NCBI GenBank assembly: GCA_949287085.1
Contig: CASEER010000017.1
Span: forward strand, 1 to 60,933
DNA from: an uncultured Coriobacteriaceae bacterium
GTDB lineage: Bacteria; Actinomycetota; Coriobacteriia; Coriobacteriales; Coriobacteriaceae
Length of the DNA: 60,933 bases
Direction: 5' to 3'
Each line of letters begins with the position of its first letter. Within the stretch, counting starts at the first letter, position 1. Position numbers and translations under genes: made by a program. Under the pieces are notes generated by a model. The model was not told where the DNA came from. It saw only the letters and a program-made list of their open reading frames with translations, and searched no databases. Shown in pieces: positions 1 to 8,829 of the stretch.

Positions 1-339
1 GTGGTGGCAGCCACCTCCGCCCGCGCGGTGAACCGGGCAATCGGCGCGCGGTGCCGGGCGGCGGGTATCCCCGTCTCGGTGGCCGACGCGGCAGACGAGT
101 GCACGTTTGTCTTCCCGGCACTTGCGACGGCGCCGGGGCTCGTCTGCGGTATCGTATCTACCAATAATGACCACGCACACGTGGCGCGGGCAGCCCGCGC
201 GGTGCGCAGCGCTTTGGTGACGGAGTGCCCGCAAGCGGGTACGTCGTTGCAGGAGCCTGCGCGCCGGCAAACGGATGTGCCCCCGCTGGCGGGTGCTTCC
301 GCGCAAACTGACAAGGGCCCGCGCGCGACCGCGCCGTAG
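1..339 (+). CDS. Siroheme synthase-type precorrin-2 dehydrogenase, C-terminal part
   Basis: The frame is open from the first base, so the 5' end lies outside the window. The visible protein opens with VVAATSARAVNRAI and continues through VSVADAADECTFVFPA, the pattern of the NAD-binding half of Met8/CysG-type precorrin-2 dehydrogenases (VIAATxDxxVNxxI, then VNVADxPxxCxFxxPA). This family oxidises precorrin-2 to sirohydrochlorin. It lies directly upstream of hemC and a cobA-hemD fusion, which supply its substrate, so the pathway fits. The C-terminal ~35 residues are rich in Ala, Pro and Arg and show no family signature. The family is fairly clear; the exact role (siroheme or corrinoid) cannot be fixed from a fragment. 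Confidence 0.7.
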   Translation: MVAATSARAVNRAIGARCRAAGIPVSVADAADECTFVFPALATAPGLVCGIVSTNNDHAHVARAARAVRSALVTECPQAGTSLQEPARRQTDVPPLAGASAQTDKGPRATAP

Positions 340-385
340 CGACCGCGCCGCGTGTATCGGAACGGAATCTCGAAGAAAGCGTCGC

Positions 386-1378
386 ATGAGGACGATTCGC
401 ATAGGAACACGCACGTCAAAGCTGGCCATCGAACAGGCCCGGCTGGTGGGCGAGGGACTCGTCGCCACGGCTCGCGCGCAGGGCGCGGCGCTGGCGTACG
501 AGCTCGTGGGCATGACCACCGAGGGCGACCGTATCCTGGACCAGCCGCTCGACAAAATCGGCGGCAAGGGACTCTTTATTCGCGAACTCGACCGCGCCAT
601 GCTCGCCGGGCGCATCGACATCGCGGTCCACAGCTGCAAGGACCTGCCCACGGAGCTCGATCCCAGCGTGCGCATCGGGGCCGTTTCGGCGCGCGAGGAC
701 CCGCGGGACGCGCTTGTGTTGCCCGTGGATGCCCCGGCGGCCGTCGCCGAGACCTTTGACGTCATCGCAGCATACGTTGCCCGCACGGGGCTGCCGGTGG
801 GGTGCTCGAGTGCTCGGCGCCGCGTGCAGCTGCAGCGCCTCATGCCTGGCGTATCCGTCGCGTCGGTGCGCGGCAACGTGAACACGCGCCTCGCCAAGCT
901 CGATGCCGGCCAGTACGGCGCGCTCGTGCTCGCCGCGGCGGGTCTCAAGCGCCTGGGGCTCGGCACGCGCATGAGCTACGTGTTTGCGCCGTACCAGATG
1001 CTGCCCGCTGCCGGCCAGGGCGCCATGGCGGTCACGGTGGCGCGCGAGGCGGACGCCAGCTTGTGCGCCCTGCTTGAGGCCTATAGCAACGATGAGGCGG
1101 CGCTCTGCGTGGCGGCGGAGCGCGCGTTCACGCGGGCGCTCGGCGGCGACTGCGCGACGCCGTGCGGTGCCTATGCCGAGGTGCATGATGCCGAGCTTTG
1201 CTTGGAAGGCTTGTATGCCGAGCCCGACGGGTCGGTGCTCGTTTGGCGGAGCGGCCGGGTGATCGTGGACGCTGCGGGCCCCGACGGCGCGTATGGTGCG
1301 GCGGCGTACAAAGCGGCCGAGGCGTGTGCCGAGCGCCTGGCCAGCGAGGTGCGGGAGGCGCTCGATGGTGGTCGCTAG
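386..1378 (+). CDS. hemC: Porphobilinogen deaminase (hydroxymethylbilane synthase)
   Basis: The enzyme joins four porphobilinogens into hydroxymethylbilane in tetrapyrrole synthesis. I place the start at ATG 386 because the family N-terminus (MRTIRIGTRTSKLAIEQA) begins there; the frame is open further upstream but that part looks unrelated. The product is 330 residues, normal for HemC. Visible signatures are GGKGLFIRELDRAM, the substrate-binding loop HSCKDLPTEL, CSSARRRVQL, RGNVNTRL and AAGQGAMAV. The cysteine that carries the dipyrromethane cofactor is expected in LGGDCATPCGAY. The next gene starts inside the hemC 3' end, so translation is probably coupled. Confidence 0.95.
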   Translation: MRTIRIGTRTSKLAIEQARLVGEGLVATARAQGAALAYELVGMTTEGDRILDQPLDKIGGKGLFIRELDRAMLAGRIDIAVHSCKDLPTELDPSVRIGAVSAREDPRDALVLPVDAPAAVAETFDVIAAYVARTGLPVGCSSARRRVQLQRLMPGVSVASVRGNVNTRLAKLDAGQYGALVLAAAGLKRLGLGTRMSYVFAPYQMLPAAGQGAMAVTVAREADASLCALLEAYSNDEAALCVAAERAFTRALGGDCATPCGAYAEVHDAELCLEGLYAEPDGSVLVWRSGRVIVDAAGPDGAYGAAAYKAAEACAERLASEVREALDGGR

Positions 1379-3050
1379 GGGATGCAAGCAGGGGTGCGCG
1401 CTTGTTGCGCTCGTGGGCGCGGGCCCCGGCGCGCCGGGGCTCATCACGGTGCGCGGTCGGGAGCTTCTCGAACACGCGGACGTGGTGGTGCACGACCGGC
1501 TCATCGCGCCGGAGCTGCTCGACCGCGCGGTCCGTGCGCGTCGCATCGACGTGGGCAAGCGCCAGGGCGCGCATCCCGTGCCACAGGCGCGCATCAACAA
1601 GACCCTGGTGGACGAGGCGCGCGCGGCGGGCGCGGGCGGCCTGGTGGTGCGCCTCAAAGGCGGGGACCCGTACGTGTTCGGTCGCGGCGGCGAGGAGGCA
1701 TCGTACCTGGCGGCGCACGGCGTGCCGTTCGAGGTGGTGCCGGCGCCCACGAGCGCCATCGCCGCGCTCGCGTACGCGGGCATTCCGGTGACCGACCGGC
1801 GCCATGCTGCGTCGCTCCACATCATTACGGGCCACCGGCAACAAGACGGCGCGCTCGGCATCGATTTTCGGGCGCTCGTGCGGGCGGGCGGCACGCTCGT
1901 CTTCTTGATGGGCGTGGCCACGATGGCTGAGCTTGCCACGGGGCTTGTGGAGGCCGGTATGGCGCCGACGACCCCTGCCGCCGTGGTCGAGCGCGGGACC
2001 ACCCCGCAGCAGCGTCGCATCGACGGCACGGTAGCCACCATCGCGGCACGCGCGGGTGCGATGCAGGTCACAAGCCCTGCCATTCTGGTAGTGGGGGAGG
2101 TGTGCGGACTGGCGCCTGCTCTCGACTGGTATGACCGCCTGCCGCTTCGGGGCCGGAGCGTGCTGGTAACGCGTCCGCGTGACCGCGCGGCCGAGCTTTG
2201 TGCGCGGCTTGCGGCGCTCGGCGCACACGTCGAGCAGGTGCCCTGCATTGAGACCGTGCCGATTGAACCGGAGCGCTTTGACGAGCTCATCGAGCGCATG
2301 GGTACCTATAGCTGGCTGGTTCTAACGAGCACGTTTGGCGTGCGCTGCCTGTTTGATGCCATCGCGGCTTCGCGGCGGGATGTACGCTGTCTGGGGAGCG
2401 TGCACGTTGCGGCGATCGGCTCCGCCACGGCGGCGGAGCTCGCTCGCCACGGCATCAAGGCGGACCTTGTGCCCCAAACGTATGACGGTCGGCATCTGGG
2501 CCAGGAGCTGGCCGCGCTCATGCAGGGGGAGCGCGCAGCTGCAGACGAGGCCCCCGATAGTCTCGGTCGGCGGCCCTGCACGCCCGCGCCCCGCACACCC
2601 GCTTTGCGGCCCGTCCTCATTTTCCGTGCGGCCGAGTCGCTGCCCGACATCTGCGAGGAGCTCGCTGCCGCCGGTATTCCGTATGAGGATGTTGCAGCCT
2701 ACCACACGATGCTCGCGCCTGAAGAGCCGCCTGCTGCCATGACGGCTCGCCTTGCCCCAGGCGGCGGGGGCTATGATTACGTGACCTTTACGAGCGCGTC
2801 AACCGTGCGCGGCTTTGCGCGGGCGTTCCCCCATGCCGATCCCGCGGCGTTCACCGCCGTCTGCCTGGGCGATTCCACGCGCCGCGCGGCCGAGGAGCTC
2901 GGCTTCACCTGCATCGAATCGGCTGAGGCGGCGATCGACAGCCTCGTCGCACGCATGCTAGGTGAAATGAGGACAGAGGAGTTTTCACCTCACGTGCCTT
3001 CCGCTGGAGGCGTAGGAAATGTAGGGGGCAGGTGCGGGGGTGCAATGTAA
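1365..3050 (+). CDS. Uroporphyrinogen-III C-methyltransferase / uroporphyrinogen-III synthase fusion (CobA-HemD)
   Basis: This is a two-domain protein of 561 residues. The first ~245 residues are a SAM-dependent methyltransferase of the CobA/SUMT type (VALVGAGPGAPGLIT glycine loop, GGDPYVFGRGGEE, PVTDRRHA, VVERGTTPQQR). From about residue 265 it is uroporphyrinogen-III synthase (GRSVLVTRPRDRAAEL, later VTFTSASTVRGF). It therefore closes and then methylates the ring made from HemC product, towards siroheme or corrinoids. ATG 1365 overlaps the hemC stop by 14 bases. The last ~29 residues are odd: they are encoded by a dispersed 29-bp repeat (2961-2989) and following DNA, so the original stop has probably been lost or displaced. 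Confidence 0.92.
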   Translation: MVVARGCKQGCALVALVGAGPGAPGLITVRGRELLEHADVVVHDRLIAPELLDRAVRARRIDVGKRQGAHPVPQARINKTLVDEARAAGAGGLVVRLKGGDPYVFGRGGEEASYLAAHGVPFEVVPAPTSAIAALAYAGIPVTDRRHAASLHIITGHRQQDGALGIDFRALVRAGGTLVFLMGVATMAELATGLVEAGMAPTTPAAVVERGTTPQQRRIDGTVATIAARAGAMQVTSPAILVVGEVCGLAPALDWYDRLPLRGRSVLVTRPRDRAAELCARLAALGAHVEQVPCIETVPIEPERFDELIERMGTYSWLVLTSTFGVRCLFDAIAASRRDVRCLGSVHVAAIGSATAAELARHGIKADLVPQTYDGRHLGQELAALMQGERAAADEAPDSLGRRPCTPAPRTPALRPVLIFRAAESLPDICEELAAAGIPYEDVAAYHTMLAPEEPPAAMTARLAPGGGGYDYVTFTSASTVRGFARAFPHADPAAFTAVCLGDSTRRAAEELGFTCIESAEAAIDSLVARMLGEMRTEEFSPHVPSAGGVGNVGGRCGGAM

Positions 3051-3103
3051 AAACCATCTGTCCTTAAAAGACCCTCTGTTTCAATTTCACGCTGATTTCA
3101 CCT
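2961..3103 (+). repeat. Dispersed palindromic repeat, family A, copy 1 (extended form)
   Basis: Bases 2961-2989 are GGTGAAATGAGGACAGAGG followed by AGTTTTCACC, so the unit ends in a short inverted repeat (GGTGAAA/TTTCACC). The DNA after it shares CACCTCA, GTGCC and GGGGGTGCA-TGTAAAAA with the region after copy 2 (5052-5133), so the two are copies of a longer element. The far arm here is degenerate (CTGTCCTTAAAAGACCCTCTG and nearby). The first 90 bases are read as the 3' end of the cobA-hemD frame. Confidence 0.8.
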
Positions 3104-3105
3104 GA

Positions 3106-3163
3106 ACGGGGTCCTCGATTTGTACGTTTTTGTGGTCCAAAACGTACAAATCGAGGACCCCGT
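3106..3163. repeat. Perfect 25-bp inverted repeat with 8-base loop (family C hairpin)
   Basis: Bases 3106-3130 (ACGGGGTCCTCGATTTGTAC then GTTTT) are exactly complementary to 3139-3163. The loop is TGTGGTCC. It lies downstream of cobA-hemD and downstream of the convergent gntR gene, so it could end transcription from either side, but there is no long T tract outside the arms. A related hairpin is at 58910-58965 (shared TCCTCGA arm, GTTTT/AAAAC at the loop). Confidence 0.85.
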
Positions 3164-3323
3164 CAGAGCAATTTGCGACAGGGGCGACCAATCGAAGGTT
3201 TGGGACCGCCCAGCGCCGCCGCGGGCCATCCCCTCCCGACGCCCCATGCGTGCCGTCTCCCACCTGGTGCTACCGCGAGCCGCCCCTTATCCAGTCCCGA
3301 CGCGCGCCGTCCTCCGCTCGCCG
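3164..3323. other. Intergenic DNA with a degenerate direct repeat
   Basis: No gene is seen. Two blocks beginning TCCCGACGC and ending GCTACCGCGAGCCG (about 3234-3284 and 3295-3338) form an imperfect direct repeat. The second overlaps the 3' end of the gntR gene, so the first looks like a partial duplication of that end. Confidence 0.5.
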
Positions 3324-4145
3324 CTACCGCGAGCCGTCTCGCGACGAGAGCTCGTAGCGGTTGCGGTCGCCGGGGGCGAGCGTGATTGAGACCTCAAAGG
3401 GCGTGTCGCGCGCGTCGTAGGTCGTGCGCGTGATGAGGAGCGCCGCCGCACCCGGCTTGGCTGCGAGGTCACGGGCCTCGTCGTCGGTGAGATTGACGGC
3501 GCCAAACACCTCGTCGGCCCGTGCGGGCAGCACGCCGGTGCGCTCGGCAATGAGCGCGTAGAGCGATCGGTCGAGGTCCGGGGGCGTAAGCTCGCCTGCC
3601 ACCTCAACCGGCACATAGGCGGTGTCGATAGTCATGGGGCGGCCGTCGGCAAGGCGCAGGCGGCGGATGCGCCACACGGTCGTGCCGGACGCACGGCCCA
3701 GGCGCTGCGCGATATCGGCGGGGGCGGGTTCCTGGGTGAGGCTCAGCATACGCGACGACGGCTCGAGGCCGGCTGCGGCCATGCGCTGCGAGAAGTTGAG
3801 GAACGGGCCGGCGTGGCACGCTGCCTGCGGCGCCACGAACGTGCCCTGGCCGCGCCGCCGCACCACGCGGCCCTCGTCCACCAGGTCGGCAAAGCAGCGC
3901 CGGACGGTCGCGCGCGAGAGGCCAAAGGCTTGGCAAAGCGCGAGTTCGGTGGGGAGCGGCGTCTCGGGTCCCAGAGAGCCGCTGGCAATCAGCTGCAGCA
4001 GACGATTCTCGAGCTGCAGATAGAGCGGGGTGTTCGAGGTGCTGCTGAGCGGCTCGGCGGTGATGAGGGAGAGGGCGTCCACGGGGCTCCTTACCGTATG
4101 CTTACCATTGCTACCCGCGCGGGGCGTGCGCTCGGTGCGGTTCAT
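3324..4145 (-). CDS. GntR/HutC-family transcriptional regulator
   Basis: The product is 273 residues. After a ~35-residue variable head comes a winged-helix GntR domain (TPLYLQLENRLLQLI, LPTELALCQAFGLSRATVRR, GRVVRRRGQGTFVA), then a C-terminal UTRA ligand domain (FLNFSQRMAAAGLEPSSR, WRIRRLRLADGRPMTIDT). Such proteins are effector-responsive repressors. It is divergent from a Cof-type HAD phosphatase at 4237, and an imperfect palindrome at 4161-4184 between the two could be its operator. The effector is unknown; UTRA domains commonly bind sugar phosphates, which would suit control of a sugar-phosphate phosphatase, but that is inference. Confidence 0.88.
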   Translation of the reverse strand: MNRTERTPRAGSNGKHTVRSPVDALSLITAEPLSSTSNTPLYLQLENRLLQLIASGSLGPETPLPTELALCQAFGLSRATVRRCFADLVDEGRVVRRRGQGTFVAPQAACHAGPFLNFSQRMAAAGLEPSSRMLSLTQEPAPADIAQRLGRASGTTVWRIRRLRLADGRPMTIDTAYVPVEVAGELTPPDLDRSLYALIAERTGVLPARADEVFGAVNLTDDEARDLAAKPGAAALLITRTTYDARDTPFEVSITLAPGDRNRYELSSRDGSR

Positions 4146-4147
4146 GC

Positions 4148-4184
4148 TATGATAGCCTTAAATGTATGGTTTGTACCGTACATT
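4148..4184 (+). promoter_or_regulatory. Putative promoter -10 and GntR operator
   Basis: TATGAT at 4148-4153 is a fair -10 box; no convincing -35 is visible. It is followed at 4161-4184 by an imperfect palindrome (AATGTATGGTTT / GTACCGTACATT, 9 of 12 positions paired), the size of a GntR-family site. It sits between the regulator and the phosphatase gene, so it could repress both. Confidence 0.4.
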
Positions 4185-4236
4185 ACGTATTGGCCGGACA
4201 AACATGCCCAGTATACCCCTCGAGAAAGGTCGTCTT

Positions 4237-5052
4237 ATGTCCAGGACCACGCCCCAGACCATCATCTTCAGCGACATCGACGGCACGCTGCTCAACTCGG
4301 AGCACAAAATCACGCCGCTCACCCAGCAGGCCATCCGCGACGTCGAGGCGAACGGCATTCCGTTTGCCATCGTGACGGCGCGCGGCATCACGGGCACGTA
4401 CCCGGTGCTCGAGCAGCACGGCATCGATTGCGCGGTCGTGTGCTACAGCGGCGGCGTCATCTTGAACGAGCGCCGCGAGGTCATCCACCACCAGGGGCTC
4501 AGCAAGGCCGAGGCGCAGGAGATCGTCGATTTTTGCGAGGGCGAGGGCTTCGACATGTCGTGGAGCGCGTACTCGTTTGAGGACTGGGTCTCGCCCGACG
4601 TGAGCGACCCGCGCATCAAGAACGAGGAGCGCATTGTCATGGCGCAGTCGCGCGAGGGCGACATCGCTTCCATCGAGCGCGACGAGGTGCAGAAGATCCT
4701 TTGCTTCTGCAACCCCGCCTGCACGGACGAGATCGAGCGCCGGTTGCACGAGCGCTTTCCGCAGCACAGCATCGCGCAGTCGTCGGACATCCTCATCGAG
4801 GTCATGCGCGGCGGCACGTCCAAGGCTAGCGCCGTGCGCACGCTCTGCGACCTCATGGGCGTGGACCCGGCAGAGGCCATCGCGTTCGGCGATAACTACA
4901 ACGACGTGCCCATGCTCGAGGCCGTGGGCCGCGGCTATCTGATGATGAACGCGCCCGCACCGCTGCTCGAGCGGATGCCGCTCCATGCTCCCGCCGACAA
5001 CGACCATGACGGCATCTACCTCGCGCTCAAAGATCTCGGCCTCGTTGCCTAG
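4237..5052 (+). CDS. Cof-type HAD-superfamily (IIB) phosphatase
   Basis: The product is 271 residues from ATG 4237, which has AGAAAGG upstream. HAD motif I is FSDIDGTLLNSEH, motif II IVTARG, and motifs III/IV are KASAVRTL and IAFGDNYNDVPML, followed by the GRGYLMMNAP end block typical of Cof/YidA proteins. These hydrolyse small phosphorylated metabolites such as sugar phosphates. It is divergent from the GntR regulator and probably controlled by it. The TAG stop overlaps the first base of a family A repeat. The substrate cannot be told from sequence. Confidence 0.9.
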   Translation: MSRTTPQTIIFSDIDGTLLNSEHKITPLTQQAIRDVEANGIPFAIVTARGITGTYPVLEQHGIDCAVVCYSGGVILNERREVIHHQGLSKAEAQEIVDFCEGEGFDMSWSAYSFEDWVSPDVSDPRIKNEERIVMAQSREGDIASIERDEVQKILCFCNPACTDEIERRLHERFPQHSIAQSSDILIEVMRGGTSKASAVRTLCDLMGVDPAEAIAFGDNYNDVPMLEAVGRGYLMMNAPAPLLERMPLHAPADNDHDGIYLALKDLGLVA

Positions 5053-5133
5053 GTGAAATGAGGACAGAGGAAATTTCACCTCAGGTGCCCGATAGGGGGT
5101 GCATTGTAAAAAGTCCTCTGTCCTACTTTCACG
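5052..5133. repeat. Dispersed palindromic repeat, family A, copy 2 (complete hairpin form)
   Basis: Bases 5052-5080 are the family A unit. A second, inverted arm at 5114-5132 (TCCTCTGTCCTACTTTCAC) pairs with 5053-5071 at all but two or three positions, so the whole 82 bp can form a long hairpin. It begins in the stop codon of the HAD phosphatase gene. Confidence 0.85.
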
Positions 5134-5252
5134 CAAGGTTCCCTGGTGGTATCGAACAAGGATTGAACAAACGGTGACGCTGGGAGCGCTCGAACAGGCG
5201 TGCGATGGCGTGCGCTAAAATCGGGGAGCGAACATCCAGAACGGGGGAGCAC

Positions 5253-8110
5253 ATGTCCGATTCGTCCATCGTCATCCGCGGCGCCCGCGAGCATAACCTG
5301 AAGAACATCGATGTCGAGATCCCGCGCGACAAGCTTGTCGTGATCACCGGCCTCTCGGGTTCGGGCAAGTCGAGTCTCGCCTTCGATACCATCTATGCCG
5401 AGGGCCAGCGCCGTTATGTTGAGAGCCTCTCCAGTTATGCGCGCCAGTTCTTGGGGCAGATGGACAAGCCCGACCTCGACTCCATCGACGGCCTCTCGCC
5501 GGCCGTGTCCATCGACCAGAAGACCACGTCCAAAAACCCGCGCTCAACGGTGGGCACGGTCACTGAAATCTATGACTACCTGCGCCTGCTCTTCGCGCGC
5601 ATCGGCACGCCGCACTGCCCCGAATGCGGCCGCGAAATCGAGCGCCAGACCACCGACCAGGTGGCCGACAAGATCCTGGAACAGGGGATGGGCCACCGCG
5701 CCTTCGTGCTTGCGCCCGTGGTGACCGACCGCAAGGGCGAGTTCGCCAAACTGCTTGAGGACCTGCGGAGCGAGGGCTTCTCGCGCGTGCGCGTCGACGG
5801 CGAGGTCCGTTCGCTCGACGACCCCATCGAGCTCGACAAGAAGTTCCGCCACACCATCGAGGTCGTGGTCGACCGCATCGTGATTCGCGAGAACTCGGTG
5901 GGCCGCATCGCCGAGGCGGTGGAGCAAGCCACGCAGCTCGCGCATGGGCGCGTGGGCGTGTACCTGTTGCCCGATCGCGACGCGCCCGAGGGCACGCCGG
6001 GCGAGCTGCTCATGTACTCGCTCGCGCTCGCCTGCCCCGAGCACGGCCACTCCATCGACGACCTGCAGCCGCGCGATTTCTCGTTCAACGCTCCCTACGG
6101 TGCCTGTCCCGAGTGCGACGGCCTCGGCTTCAAGAAAGTCGTGGATGCCGAGGCCCTCATCGAGGACCCGTCGCTTTCCATCGAGGACGGCGTGTTCGGC
6201 AGCTTCTTTGGCAAGTCGAACTACTACCCGCAGATCTTCCGCGCGCTCGCCAAGCACCTCAAGGTCGACCCCGCCACGCCCTGGCGCGACCTGCCCAAGC
6301 GCGTGCAGAAGGCATTCCTCGACGGCACCGGCAACCAGAAGATTCGCGTGGACTACCACACCCAGGACGGACGCGACACGCACTGGTCCATCACGTTCTC
6401 GGGCGTGCGCAACATCCTGTACGATCGCTACGTGGAGACCAAGAACGAGAACACCAAGGCGCGCCTGGAGAAGTACATCCGCGAAGAGCCCTGCCGCGCC
6501 TGTCATGGCGCGCGCCTGCGCCCCGAGATGCTCGCCGTCACGGTGGGAGGCAAGTCCATCTACGACGTCTGCTGCCTGTCGTGCCGCGAGTCGCTCGACT
6601 TCTTCGAGCATCTCGAACTCAACGAGCGGCAGCAGTTCATCGGCGGGCGCATCGTGAAGGAGATCCTCGAGCGCCTGCGGTTTTTGGTGGACGTGGGCCT
6701 CGACTACCTCACCCTCGACCGCGCCTCGGCCACGCTCTCCGGCGGCGAGGCTCAGCGCATCCGTCTGGCCACGCAGATCGGCGCGGGCCTCATGGGTGTG
6801 CTCTACATCCTGGACGAGCCATCCATCGGCTTGCACCAGCGCGATAACGAGCGGCTCATCGCAACGCTCGAGCGCCTGCGCGATCTGGGCAACACGGTCA
6901 TCGTGGTCGAGCATGACGAGGACACCATCCGTGCGGCGGACTACGTGATCGACATGGGCCCCGGCGCGGGCGAGCACGGCGGCGAGGTCGTGTGCGCGGG
7001 CACCCCGGAAGAGATCATGGCCTGCCCGCGATCGCTCACGGGCGCCTACCTTACGGGGCGGAGCATGATTCGCCTGCCCGAGCAGCGCCGGAACCCCAAG
7101 CGCGGCTGCCTCAAGATCACGGGGGCGCGAGCCAACAACCTCAAGAACGTGACGGCCAAGATCGAGTTTGGCACGTTCACCGTCGTGACGGGCGTTTCGG
7201 GCTCGGGAAAGAGCTCGCTGGTGACCGATACGCTGGCGCCTGCGCTCACCAACGCCATCCATCATTCGGCGCGTCCCGTGGGGCCGTACAAGAAGCTTGA
7301 GGGGCTCGACCAGATCGACAAGGTCATCGACATCGACCAGTCGCCCATCGGCCGCACCCCGCGTTCCAACCCCGCCACCTACATTGGCTTGTGGGACGAC
7401 CTGCGCGCGCTCTTTGCGAGCGTGCCGGAGTCCAAGGCGCGCGGCTACAGCCCCGGGCGCTTTAGCTTCAACGTACCCGGCGGCCGCTGCGAGGCGTGCC
7501 GTGGCGACGGCCAGATCAAGATCGAGATGCACTTCCTGCCCGATATCTACGTGCCGTGCGAGGTCTGCGGCGGCAAGCGCTACAACCGCGAGACGCTCGA
7601 GGTGGCAAGTCCATTTCGGACGTGCTCGACATGAGCGTGACCGAGGCGCTTGCGTTCTTTGGCAACATCCCGCAGATCAAGCGCAAGCTCCAGACGCTCT
7701 ATGACGTGGGCCTGGGGTACGTGCGTCTGGGCCAGCCGGCCACGACGCTTTCGGGCGGTGAAGCGCAGCGCGTAAAGCTCGCCAAGGAGCTGCATCGCCG
7801 CCAGACGGGCAAGACGTTCTACATCTTGGACGAGCCCACCACGGGCCTGCACTTTGAGGACGTGCGCCAGCTCGTCGACGTGCTGCAGCGTCTGGTGGAC
7901 GCCGGGAACACCGTGCTCGTAATCGAGCACAATCTCGATGTCATCAAGGTGGCCGACCGCATCATCGACCTGGGCCCCGAGGGAGGTTCGGGCGGCGGTC
8001 GCATCGTGGTTTCCGGGACGCCCGAGCAGGTGGCTGCCTGCCCCGAGAGCTACACGGGCAAGTTCCTCGGTCCCATCTTGGAGCGCGACCGCGCGCGGCA
8101 GGCTGGCTAA
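5253..8110 (+). pseudogene. uvrA: Excinuclease ABC subunit A, interrupted by a frameshift
   Basis: UvrA is the damage-recognition ATPase of nucleotide excision repair. ATG 5253 follows GGGGGAG. The first frame runs to a stop at 7632-7634 and carries Walker A (GLSGSGKSSLAFD), the Cys motif CPECGRE, signature [16 protein letters not shown], Walker B YILDEPSIGLHQRD, the second Walker A GVSGSGKSSLV and the zinc motif CEACRGDGQ...[16 protein letters not shown]. The rest ([44 protein letters not shown]) is in another frame, ending at 8110. At the junction (7603/7604) the family usually has about three residues between LEV and GKSI; they are missing, so about 10 bases appear deleted. Unless this is an assembly error, the second ATPase site is lost. 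Confidence 0.9.
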
Positions 8111-8195
8111 CCGGGGCGAGTTCCTGGGCGGTGGGGGTTTCACCGCTGCGGTTTGCGCCGTGTGTGCAACCTCCGCGCGTACAAGCTCTGTGCGC

Positions 8196-8261
8196 AAAAG
8201 ATGCCGCTTGACGCTCATAGCTCCCGTTTTGAGCGTCTATGAGCGTCAATGGGCATCTTTT
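8196..8261. repeat. 25-bp imperfect inverted repeat
   Basis: Bases 8196-8220 and 8237-8261 pair at 23 of 25 positions around a 16-base loop (arms contain TTGACGCTCATAG and CTATGAGCGTCAA). It lies after uvrA and could act as its terminator, but no T tract follows. It does not match the other repeat families in the window. Confidence 0.75.
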
Positions 8262-8277
8262 GACGAGAAGAGGGAGA

Positions 8278-8306
8278 GGTGATATTTCCTCTGTCCTCAT
8301 TTCACC
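8278..8306 (-). repeat. Dispersed palindromic repeat, family A, copy 3 (reverse orientation)
   Basis: The complement reads GGTGAAATGAGGACAGAGG then AAATATCACC. It is the only copy in reverse orientation. It ends 22 bases before the ybaK-like start codon, so it lies in the probable 5' leader of that gene. Confidence 0.8.
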
Positions 8307-8328
8307 TTCTGCTGGAGGGGGAGGGTGT

Positions 8329-8829
8329 ATGGCAAAGCGTGAGAAGCTACAGAAGACGAACGCGATGCGCGAGCTCGAACGGGCGGGGATCGCGTTTGAG
8401 GTGCGCACGTACGAGGTGGACGAGAATGACCTCTCGGGTGTGCATGTGGCTGAGCAGCTAGGCGAGGAGCCGGGCCAGGGCTTCAAGACGCTCGTGTGCG
8501 AGACGGCCTCGGGCGGCCATGCGGTGTGCTGCATTCCGGTGGCTGAGGAGCTCGACCTTAAGGCGGCGGCCCGTGCCCTGGGCGAGAAGTCGCTTGCCAT
8601 GATGCACGTGCGCGATCTGGTGGCAGTCACCGGCTATATGCGTGGCGGATGCTCGCCCGTGGGCATGAAGAAGCCGTTCCCCACGGTCATTGATGAGACG
8701 TGCGAGCTGTGGGACCAGATTTTTATCTCGGGCGGGCGCCGCGGCATCCAACTGGTTATTGCACCGGACGATTTGGTGCGCTTTGTAGGCGCCACGGTGG
8801 CTCCCATCACCCGCATTCCCAGCGCGTAG
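8329..8829 (+). CDS. ybaK: YbaK/EbsC-family Cys-tRNA(Pro) deacylase
   Basis: The product is 166 residues, the usual size for a free-standing YbaK editing domain. ATG 8329 is preceded by GGAGGGGGAGG. Typical blocks are KTNAMRELERAGIAFEVRTYEV at the start, GFKTLVCETASGGHAVCCIP, EKSLAMMHVRDLVAVTGYMRGGCSPVGMKK and the end block IFISGGRRGIQLVIAPDDL. The family clears Cys mischarged on tRNA-Pro. It sits alone after uvrA, with a family A repeat just upstream. Confidence 0.93.
   Translation: MAKREKLQKTNAMRELERAGIAFEVRTYEVDENDLSGVHVAEQLGEEPGQGFKTLVCETASGGHAVCCIPVAEELDLKAAARALGEKSLAMMHVRDLVAVTGYMRGGCSPVGMKKPFPTVIDETCELWDQIFISGGRRGIQLVIAPDDLVRFVGATVAPITRIPSA

Noticed and set aside
416..2299. Very long minus-strand open frames opposite hemC-cobA and other genes
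   Set aside because: They mirror real genes in high-GC DNA and show no domain similarity.
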